Positions 20,652 through 25,285 of a stretch of DNA of 26,516 nucleotides are shown one piece after another; the stretch's first letter is position 1; each line of letters begins with the position of its first letter. Both the position numbers and the translations under genes were made by a program. The stretch is from IMG/VR virus record IMGVR_UViG_3300046463_000543, positions 1 through 26,516 of that record; one strand, given 5' to 3'. This stretch comes from a virus. Below the pieces are notes generated by a model that saw only the letters and a list, made by a program, of their open reading frames with translations, made no database searches and was not told where the DNA came from.

Positions 20652-20758
20652 TTCCTGGCCCCCGCAATCAGTTGCTTCAGTGATTCGCAAAGCTTGTGAA
20701 CCTGCGCCTGCTTTGCGGCCTTGTTCTTGAGGTGCGCGATATTTCTGGCCATAGCCAT
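20648..20758 (-). CDS. Small basic helical protein, 36 aa
   Basis: ATG 20758 (or 20752) opens MAMARNIAHLKNKAAKQAQV then HKLCESLKQLIAGARK, a single strongly basic amphipathic helix. Its TGA overlaps the next ATG. No clear ribosome-binding site is visible, so translation might depend on the upstream gene. Similar short MARNIAHLKNK-like peptides near phage replication genes are plausible but I cannot name a family. Confidence 0.55.
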   Translation of the reverse strand: MAMARNIAHLKNKAAKQAQVHKLCESLKQLIAGARK

Positions 20759-20774
20759 TTAAAGATCGGCTATA

Positions 20775-20794
20775 GCCCGCGCGGGTACGCGGGC
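20775..20794. other. Strong hairpin after the Cro-like gene
   Basis: GCCCGCG-6 nt-CGCGGGC forms a perfect 7-bp stem 5 nt after the stop of the Cro-like gene. Leftward it is not followed by a T-run; rightward it is followed by TTCTCTC. It could be a weak terminator or an attenuator between the first regulator and the replication genes, in the position of lambda tR1. Confidence 0.5.
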
Positions 20795-20799
20795 TTCTC

Positions 20800-21120
20800 T
20801 CATTGGTCGTCCTGTTCGGTTGGCTCGGCCGCGACGGCCGGCAGATCGGGGATTGCTTCGATGACGGCCGGGCCGCGCGCTTTGCCGACGAGCTTCGGCA
20901 TTTCGTGGCGCAGGCCGATCATGTCGATGACGGTCAGGTGCGGCTTGTTCGGTCCAACTAACTGCGCGCTGACTCGTGCGAATTCGAGCGCGCGTTTCTT
21001 GCCGACCACCTTGTGACCGTTGCGGATGTTGCTCCAGTAGATCGGGCCAATGCCGATGTGGTCGAGCAGCTGGTTGACCACCTTCGCCCCGTATGCATCG
21101 TGAAATTCTTGTGCGTTCAA
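20800..21120 (-). CDS. Cro-like HTH regulator, first gene of the leftward early region, 106 aa
   Basis: I place the start at TTG 21120: AGGAG lies 7 nt upstream, whereas the nearer ATG (21125) reads ATG AAT TGA and stops at once. Residues 10-55, VVNQLLDHIGIGPIYWSNIR then NGHKVVGKKRALEFARVSAQ, align in pattern with the HTH of the divergent CI-like protein (YLSNLNTGSKTIGLRTAREI). The C-terminus is Pro/Glu-rich. Position, size and divergence from the repressor fit a Cro-type regulator. The operator at 21168 lies in its promoter region. Confidence 0.68.
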   Translation of the reverse strand: MNAQEFHDAYGAKVVNQLLDHIGIGPIYWSNIRNGHKVVGKKRALEFARVSAQLVGPNKPHLTVIDMIGLRHEMPKLVGKARGPAVIEAIPDLPAVAAEPTEQDDQ

Positions 21121-21132
21121 TTCATGGCTCCT

Positions 21133-21200
21133 TTGCCGGGTTATAATTGCAATACAGTATAGCATCGGATACCGTGACGGTTAGCGTTTAGGATGAAATT
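21133..21200. promoter_or_regulatory. Divergent control region between Cro-like and CI-like genes
   Basis: Leftward -10 candidates TATACT (21164-21159) and TATAAC; rightward TATAAT at 21142 and TTGCAA-N17-TACCGT (from 21148). The palindrome GATACCGTGACGGTTAG at 21168-21184 is a degenerate member of the GATAC-N7-GTATC family. A second small palindrome ATACAGTAT is at 21152-21160. This is the expected place for the immunity switch. Confidence 0.6.
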
Positions 21201-21218
21201 TTGTCGGGAGATAACCCT

Positions 21219-21338
21219 ATGAACTTATTGAAAAATGATGCCTTTACGGTTGCATTTGCAGCCGGAAACCTTCAAGATTTCACGAACGGATGCCGCGATT
21301 TAATCGGGACAGGCATCCCACCAAGTGGCGTGCCTTGA
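21219..21338 (+). CDS. Leader peptide-like protein, 39 aa
   Basis: ATG 21219 has GGGAG 8 nt upstream, the best ribosome-binding site in this region. The peptide MNLLKNDAFTVAFAAGNLQD continues FTNGCRDLIGTGIPPSGVP and stops 33 nt before the CI-like gene. It would be the first translated frame of the repressor transcript. No family recognised. It may be a real small protein or a leader whose translation affects the repressor. Confidence 0.55.
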   Translation: MNLLKNDAFTVAFAAGNLQDFTNGCRDLIGTGIPPSGVP

Positions 21339-21370
21339 CGCGCCCTATACGACTAAGGATTGGGAATCAC

Positions 21371-21808
21371 ATGGCTATCGAAACGATCGACGCATTGCGC
21401 GCACGAAACTTCCACCTGCTTTTCGAGCAGTTCAAGGAAGGGGTGAGAAGGGATGACCCGACCGCGCCCGATCGGGGAATGCTGAGGCGCTTCGCTGCGC
21501 ACCTGGAAATGAACCCGGTCTACCTGTCGAACCTGAACACAGGATCGAAGACGATCGGACTGCGGACGGCGCGCGAGATTGAGTCCCGGCTGAAGCTGCC
21601 GGAAGGCTGGATGGACACGGACCACAGCAACAACGAAGCCGAGATGAGCGATGACGACCTGGCGTTCCGTGATTCGGTGATGGCGATGTACCGGCAGGCG
21701 CCCGAGGCGTCGCGCGCGGCCGTTCTCCGGGTGCTTCAGGCTCTTGTCCTGGGTAAACCCATAGAGGACGTACTTTCTACCGACAGATTCCGCAAGAAAG
21801 CGAATTAG
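21371..21808 (+). CDS. CI-like repressor with HTH, no peptidase domain, 145 aa
   Basis: ATG 21371 (MAIETIDALRARNFHLLFEQ) is preferred to an in-frame ATG at 21290, which lacks a ribosome-binding site and lies inside the 39-aa gene region. Residues 35-80: GMLRRFAAHLEMNPVYLSNL then NTGSKTIGLRTAREIESRLK form a Cro/CI-type HTH. The C-terminal 50 residues (FRDSVMAMYRQAPEASRAAV) are helical and probably dimerise the protein. There is no S24 (LexA-like) self-cleaving domain, so induction would not be by RecA-stimulated autocleavage. Best candidate to bind the dispersed GATAC-N7-GTATC sites. Confidence 0.72.
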   Translation: MAIETIDALRARNFHLLFEQFKEGVRRDDPTAPDRGMLRRFAAHLEMNPVYLSNLNTGSKTIGLRTAREIESRLKLPEGWMDTDHSNNEAEMSDDDLAFRDSVMAMYRQAPEASRAAVLRVLQALVLGKPIEDVLSTDRFRKKAN

Positions 21809-21832
21809 ACGCGCGCAAACATTTGCGGATTG

Positions 21833-21861
21833 TTGCAACCGCTGAAAATGTAAAATATTGT
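21833..21861 (+). promoter_or_regulatory. Possible promoter for the 68-aa gene
   Basis: TTGCAA (21833-21838), 17-nt spacer, TATTGT (21856-21861) in an AT-rich stretch. A GATACC half-site lies further downstream at 21933. No perfect operator is present. Prediction by eye only. Confidence 0.35.
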
Positions 21862-21964
21862 ATCGAAACTTGTTGCGAGAGCGGGACTGGTGCGGATATT
21901 ATTACATCACCGCTTAAGTCTTTGCGGGAAAAGATACCGGTTGCGCAATCCAGAGAGGCATCAG

Positions 21965-22171
21965 ATGACGAGTTCTAGCACTGCTGGCAGTACAGAAAAA
22001 AACAACGCTGCCGCTGGTGTACTGGCGGAAGGCTTACGCAGCGACGATAGCGAATACCAGATCGCCGCCGCTGCCGCCGCCATCCCTGCGCATATTCGCC
22101 GGGAGGTTCTGGCCCACTTGCGCGAGCTTATTTGCGCCGACGCAACGCACACCGTGGCGGTATGCAAATAG
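21965..22171 (+). CDS. Hypothetical protein, 68 aa
   Basis: ATG 21965 has GAGAGG 6 nt upstream. The N-terminus is Ser/Thr-rich (MTSSSTAGSTEKNNAAAG), followed by helices (GLRSDDSEYQIAAAAAAIPA, HIRREVLAHLRELICADATH). No motif points to a function. It is the last rightward protein gene before the RNA-rich region, directly upstream of the promoter at 22175. Confidence 0.62.
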   Translation: MTSSSTAGSTEKNNAAAGVLAEGLRSDDSEYQIAAAAAAIPAHIRREVLAHLRELICADATHTVAVCK

Positions 22172-22174
22172 TGC

Positions 22175-22203
22175 TTGCGATACTGTGAAGGTTTTGATAC
22201 GAT
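22175..22203 (+). promoter_or_regulatory. Rightward promoter with degenerate operator
   Basis: TTGCGA (22175-22180), 17-nt spacer, TACGAT (22198-22203). GATACTGTGAAGGTTTT (22179-22195) is a half-preserved member of the operator family and GATAC recurs at 22196. It lies just after the 68-aa gene and before two terminators, so it may make a short RNA. Confidence 0.5.
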
Positions 22204-22209
22204 TTATCT

Positions 22210-22312
22210 AGCATGTCGTTTTTGCGTCTAGCGAGGCGGTGTGTTCATGTTGGTTCCGTTCGTAGATCCCCAGATCTACTTTCCGCTCTCCTGATGGATT
22301 GAGCGGCTTTTT
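22210..22312 (+). ncRNA. Possible ~100-nt leader or small RNA
   Basis: Between the promoter at 22175 and the terminator at 22283 there is no reading frame of note but a perfect 7-bp hairpin GTAGATC-CCCA-GATCTAC (22262-22279). The layout promoter, structured leader, terminator(s) resembles the lambda pR'-tR' arrangement. Existence and ends are inferred. Confidence 0.35.
22283..22312 (+). terminator. Intrinsic terminator
   Basis: CCGCTC, 12-nt loop, GAGCGG, then CTTTTT on the rightward strand. First of two terminators in a row. Confidence 0.75.
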
Positions 22313-22320
22313 ACAAGTTG

Positions 22321-22352
22321 GCCCTCGCTCGATGAAAGTCGGCGGGGGCTTT
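22321..22352 (+). terminator. Second intrinsic terminator
   Basis: GCCCTCGC pairs with GCGGGGGC (8 bp, one G-U) around a 13-nt loop and is followed by TTTGCATTT. Back-to-back terminators fit a strong block at the end of the repressor transcript or a late-gene leader. Confidence 0.7.
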
Positions 22353-22519
22353 GCATTTGATGGCTGCGCATAGCGCGCTACTGGTAATGCCGGTTCGACT
22401 CCGGCTCGTTAGCCGAGGTTCGGTAAGGGAAGGCGGGTTCGAATCCCGCACATGTGCCGGGTCAGGTATCCGGCTGTGTAGCCGATGGATCGGCGGGCTT
22501 GGCAGCCGGGAAAGACCGG

Positions 22520-22610
22520 CGCTCTCATTGCTGGCTCTTCGCCGCGTAACCGGTGAGAAGTCCCATCCCGTCCTTACGCAAAGGGCAGCGAGGGGCTAGC
22601 CATGAGAGCG
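22520..22610 (+). promoter_or_regulatory. Long-range stem that hides a start codon
   Basis: CGCTCTCAT (22520-22528) is the perfect complement of ATGAGAGCG (22602-22610), which contains the ATG of the 16-codon frame; GGCT (22533) with AGCC (22598) extends it, and GCGTAA (22544)/TTACGC (22574) is nested inside. A second partner, CGCTCTCA (22704-22711), lies downstream, so two exclusive pairings are possible. Confidence 0.45.
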
Positions 22611-22652
22611 AATGCGCAGGCTGCTGCGCCTGTAACACCGAAGCCGAAGTAA
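22602..22652 (+). CDS. Possible 16-residue peptide
   Basis: ATG 22602 with GAGGGG 7 nt upstream encodes MRANAQAAAPVTPKPK and stops with TAA. The Ala-rich start and Pro/Lys tail do not suggest a fold. The start codon is inside the long-range stem at 22520-22610, so translation may be controlled by structure. It is equally possible that this is not translated. Confidence 0.3.
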   Translation: MRANAQAAAPVTPKPK

Positions 22653-22722
22653 AAGTAGCGTGCAGGCGAAGTCAACGTGACTGCAAGCCGGGTTAGCACC
22701 GGCCGCTCTCAATCAAGCAAAA

Positions 22723-22741
22723 AGCCAGCGCAAGGCTGGCT
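22723..22741 (-). terminator. Leftward intrinsic terminator
   Basis: AGCCAGC, 5-nt loop, GCTGGCT is a perfect 7-bp stem; leftward it is followed by TTTTTGCTT. It ends the small leftward operon (22751-23059) and faces the rightward RNA region. Confidence 0.75.
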
Positions 22742-22750
22742 CTCTGCGAT

Positions 22751-22792
22751 CTATAACCGCAGCACAGGATTCCTCTGCAGGCGCGCCGTCAT
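22751..22792 (-). CDS. Possible 13-residue peptide
   Basis: ATG 22792 with AGGCGG 5 nt upstream encodes MTARLQRNPVLRL and ends 10 nt before the terminator stem. It follows the 30-aa gene closely. Too short to be sure; included because of the ribosome-binding site and position. Confidence 0.25.
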   Translation of the reverse strand: MTARLQRNPVLRL

Positions 22793-22801
22793 GGCGACCG
22801 C

Positions 22802-22894
22802 CTACGCGTTAGCGATCTGCTGTTCTCGCCGGTCGGTTGGTGGACTACCGACCGGCTGACGTAATAAGCGGAGATGCAGGTTAGTCGAGTTCAT
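22802..22894 (-). CDS. Small protein, 30 aa
   Basis: ATG 22894 has AAGGAACGGAAG upstream. It encodes MNSTNLHLRLLRQPVGSPPT then DRREQQIANA. No motif. It lies between the 42-aa acidic gene and the leftward terminator; the operon setting supports it. Confidence 0.4.
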   Translation of the reverse strand: MNSTNLHLRLLRQPVGSPPTDRREQQIANA

Positions 22895-22930
22895 GGCTTC
22901 CGTTCCTTATGGTTGTGACTTCGTGGTGAT

Positions 22931-23059
22931 TCAGTCGCTGTCGGCGTCGCTATCGTCGGCGTCGTCGTCCAGCTCAGGCTCGCCATAGCTCTCGTCGCAA
23001 TAGCGAGCGGCAACACGCGCAAGGTCTGATTCGACCGCAGTGTCGAAAGCTGTTTTCAT
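22931..23059 (-). CDS. Small acidic-tail protein, 42 aa
   Basis: ATG 23059 has AGGAG 7 nt upstream. MKTAFDTAVESDLARVAARY is a helix; the tail after CDESYGEPEL is a run of Asp/Ser/Ala (DDDADDSDADSD). Tails of this kind can mimic DNA or bind basic proteins. First gene of a small leftward operon whose control region contains the near-operator at 23194. Function unknown. Confidence 0.6.
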   Translation of the reverse strand: MKTAFDTAVESDLARVAARYCDESYGEPELDDDADDSDADSD

Positions 23060-23193
23060 GGCGCACTCCTAATGATCCTGAGATACGTTGAAGAAGGCCC
23101 TAGGTGCTTCTGGTGCGCGCGCCCGATGAACGGGCGTCGTTGCTGCGATCCTGACGACAAACTCGATTGCCGTAGATCAGCACATGACCGAAT

Positions 23194-23308
23194 GATGCCA
23201 TAACGGTATCTTTGAGTGCGAGAAGTTTTTGTTACAGGTTGTATTCGTGGATAGTGTTGCGCGTTTTGTGTTCGCTGGCGCACATTGCACGGATACCGTG
23301 AAAGCATC
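23194..23308. promoter_or_regulatory. Second divergent control region with two near-operators
   Basis: GATGCCATAACGGTATC (23194-23210) and GATACCGTGAAAGCATC (23292-23308) each match the 17-bp GATAC-N7-GTATC palindrome with one substitution. They flank an 80-bp spacer between the leftward 42-aa gene and the rightward small genes. Clear -10/-35 boxes are not evident; the leftward side has AAAAACTTC upstream. Confidence 0.6.
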
Positions 23309-23331
23309 TCGAATGGCTAGACGGAGGCCGC

Positions 23332-23478
23332 ATGAAGTTTGCCGCTTACATGGTTTGCTGGCCGCTGCTTGGCGTGTTCGCTGTGATGGCATTCGTCACT
23401 GACGGAATGATCGACGCGTGCGAGGCGATGGACTGCGTTATCAGCAAGCTAGAAGACTACGCGGAACTCGACGCATGA
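23332..23478 (+). CDS. Small membrane protein, 48 aa
   Basis: ATG 23332 has GGAGG 5 nt upstream. MKFAAYMVCWPLLGVFAVMA is a membrane helix (or signal-anchor), followed by an acidic, Cys-containing tail (DGMIDACEAMDCVISKLEDY). Its TGA overlaps the next ATG. First gene of the rightward set downstream of the near-operator at 23292. Function unknown. Confidence 0.62.
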   Translation: MKFAAYMVCWPLLGVFAVMAFVTDGMIDACEAMDCVISKLEDYAELDA

Positions 23479-23660
23479 CCCTCCTGCAAGCAATCGCAGT
23501 CGCGCGCCGCGTGATGGCCGAGCACGGCGGGATCGAACTTGAGATCGTCGGCATGCGTGGCCGTATGGTGGCTGTGAACCCTGACAACCCGCAGCAGGTT
23601 GAGTGCGCCGAGGCGTACAACACACTTTCCGCGGTGACTTCGATCGAGGACATGCAATGA
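23475..23660 (+). CDS. Hypothetical protein, 61 aa
   Basis: ATG 23475 overlaps the upstream stop (ATGA). MTLLQAIAVARRVMAEHGGI then ELEIVGMRGRMVAVNPDN gives a helix and a beta hairpin; the end is EAYNTLSAVTSIEDMQ. A longer reading from 23418 overlaps the membrane-protein gene and is rejected. No family recognised. Confidence 0.64.
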   Translation: MTLLQAIAVARRVMAEHGGIELEIVGMRGRMVAVNPDNPQQVECAEAYNTLSAVTSIEDMQ

Positions 23661-23761
23661 CGCTTGAACTGATCGCATGCACTGGCTTCGCACTGTTCTT
23701 CGTCGGCGTGGGCATTCTCCTGGGCGTGCTGATGAACGTGACGATGGAGCCGAGCAAATGA
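23657..23761 (+). CDS. Small membrane protein, 34 aa
   Basis: ATG 23657 overlaps the upstream stop and its TGA overlaps the next ATG, so it is coupled on both sides. LELIACTGFALFFVGVGILL is a single membrane helix. It is short for a holin and lies far from any lysis gene, so I do not call it one. Confidence 0.62.
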   Translation: MTLELIACTGFALFFVGVGILLGVLMNVTMEPSK

Positions 23762-23973
23762 GCGCCGGCGCACGCGACCCCCACGCGGACATTCAGGCGC
23801 TATGCGACGCGCTGGCTTGCGCGATGTCCGTCATCGAACGCCAAGGGCTCGACAGCCCCGCCGAGTGGCGCGCGGCGATCGACGGCCGCGTCGAGATGCT
23901 CAACGGTCAGCACGAACAGGAAATCATCGGCGCTGGCATCGAGATCATGGGCCGCAGCCGAACGATGCACTGA
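23758..23973 (+). CDS. Hypothetical protein, 71 aa
   Basis: ATG 23758 overlaps the upstream stop (ATGA). ADIQALCDALACAMSVIERQ then GLDSPAEWRAAIDGRVEMLN and QEIIGAGIEIMGRSRTMH form three helices. No known motif. It ends a four-gene coupled set of small rightward proteins. Confidence 0.64.
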   Translation: MSAGARDPHADIQALCDALACAMSVIERQGLDSPAEWRAAIDGRVEMLNGQHEQEIIGAGIEIMGRSRTMH

Positions 23974-24267
23974 TATACCGCGCGCACTGTCAGGGCTGGA
24001 ACCCGGCAACACATACGGGCAGTGTGCACGACCCATCACGCGCGCTCGCGGCCAAATCTTCATATGACCCGTAGCAAATCACCCGGCCGGGGAGCGCGCA
24101 CCCATTACCCGACTGCTTGCAGTCACGCGCCTGGCCGGTGAGTGGCGCGACGCTTCACGAGTAACCCCGGCAGGCCACGATAGATCGGAAGCTGTTCCTC
24201 CCTGGCTTCGGCCAGTTTCTGCAGCGCTAGGCGTGGCCAACCCAAACACATCAACCGAGGAATGGAA
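23974..24267. other. Gap of about 290 nt without a clear gene
   Basis: No convincing reading frame: a 25-codon frame at 24063 has no ribosome-binding site. A CACTGT...GCAGTG inverted pair spans about 23988-24025. No consensus promoter is evident, though a late promoter could be here. Confidence 0.4.
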
Positions 24268-24483
24268 ATGAGCGAAGACAGGCGGGTGCGAGACGTAACG
24301 CATGGCGTTGCTGATGGCCCGCAAGGGTGGGTCAAGATCCCGATTCAATTGCTGATGCGCGCCGAGTTCGAGCTGACGCACAGCGAGCGCAGCGGAGACA
24401 TCGATTTGAAACTTCTCCCTGAACTGCGCGCATTCGTGAACGATCACGACGGTTCACACGCAAGGGCGAGCGGAATCATCTAA
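24268..24483 (+). CDS. Hypothetical protein upstream of terminase, 71 aa
   Basis: ATG 24268 has GAGG 7 nt upstream and is preferred to ATG 24262, which is too close to it. GPQGWVKIPIQLLMRAEFEL is followed by a helix LKLLPELRAFVNDHDGSH. No family recognised. Its position 44 nt before the small terminase gene suggests it belongs to the packaging transcript. Confidence 0.6.
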   Translation: MSEDRRVRDVTHGVADGPQGWVKIPIQLLMRAEFELTHSERSGDIDLKLLPELRAFVNDHDGSHARASGII

Positions 24484-24526
24484 CTGCCCGCGAGCCGCAA
24501 GAAATAATTCACTCAACAGGACCAGT

Positions 24527-25285
24527 ATGGCGCTGACAGACAAGCAGCGCCGCTTCGTGGACGAGTATCTGATCGACTTGAACGCCACACAAGCGGCGAT
24601 TCGAGCGGGATACAGCGAGCGCACCGCGCGTTCGATCGCCGCAGAGAACCTGACGAAACCTGACGTCGTGACCCATTTGGCCGTGCGCCGAAAGGAATTA
24701 GCGAGCAAGACGGCAATCACGCCCGAAATGATCGCGCAACGCTGGTGGGAACTGGCGAACGTCGATGTCAATGAGATCGTCGAATACCGGCGAGCGAACT
24801 GCCGCCACTGCTGGGGCGAGGATCACGAGTACCAATGGACGCACGGCGAGTTCGAGAAAGCGCAGCGCGATGCTGAGAATGAGGGCAAGCCTGAGCCGTC
24901 CATGATTGGCGGTTTCGGCTTCGACCGCAACCGCGAGCCAAACCCGATCTGCCCTGAGTGCGGCGGAGAGGGGCACGGCAAGATCCATGTGCATGACACG
25001 CGCCGATTGAAGGGTGCGGCGCGCAGGCTTTATGCCGGCGTGCATCAGGGCAAAGACGGTCTCAAGGTGCTGACCGATGACCGACTTAAGGCGCTCGACG
25101 CCGTGACTCGCATCTACGGGCTGTACAACGACAAGCGCGACGACGAGACGAAGGCGCTCGCCGCTGAGAAGCTGCGCATCGAGAACGACCGGCTGCGCAA
25201 GGGTCTGGACGATCCGGACGATACGCCGCCAGAATCGAAACGCTTTGTGATCGAGGTGCGAGACGCGAGGAAGCGCGATGCCTAG
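24527..25285 (+). CDS. terS: Terminase small subunit (Terminase_2 family), 252 aa
   Basis: Recognises phage DNA for packaging and recruits the large subunit. MALTDKQRRFVDEYLIDLNA and TQAAIRAGYSERTARSIAAE then NLTKPDV are the classical N-terminal HTH of the family. A middle insert carries CRHC (near residue 92) and CPEC (near residue 145), a likely zinc site seen in the longer members. The C-terminal part is a charged helix with DETKALAAEKLRIENDRLRK, which would bind TerL. ATG 24527 with AGGA upstream; the stop overlaps the terL start by 8 nt. Confidence 0.92.
   Translation: MALTDKQRRFVDEYLIDLNATQAAIRAGYSERTARSIAAENLTKPDVVTHLAVRRKELASKTAITPEMIAQRWWELANVDVNEIVEYRRANCRHCWGEDHEYQWTHGEFEKAQRDAENEGKPEPSMIGGFGFDRNREPNPICPECGGEGHGKIHVHDTRRLKGAARRLYAGVHQGKDGLKVLTDDRLKALDAVTRIYGLYNDKRDDETKALAAEKLRIENDRLRKGLDDPDDTPPESKRFVIEVRDARKRDA

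Larger units (their letters stand above)
22358..22741 (+). other. Structured, mostly non-coding region with tRNA-like T-arms
   Basis: About 380 nt with no convincing protein gene apart from a 16-codon frame. It contains two perfect T-arm shapes (5-bp stem, 7-nt TTCGANT loop): GCCGG-TTCGACT-CCGGC at 22389-22405 and GCGGG-TTCGAAT-CCCGC at 22433-22449, 44 nt apart; neither is part of a complete tRNA that I can fold. Further hairpins lie at 22481-22494 and 22670-22682, and CCGG stems at 22457-22473 and 22506-22519. A long-range stem pairs 22520-22528 with 22602-22610. It may be a structured phage RNA or decayed tRNA genes. Confidence 0.45.

Noticed and set aside
22335-22455. Complete tRNA genes
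   Set aside because: Only T-arms are recognisable; no matching acceptor stem, D-arm or anticodon arm could be found at the required distances.
22351-22859. Two rightward frames (82 and 60 codons) in the RNA-rich region
   Set aside because: They read through T-arm hairpins, inverted repeats and a leftward terminator; no ribosome-binding sites and atypical composition.
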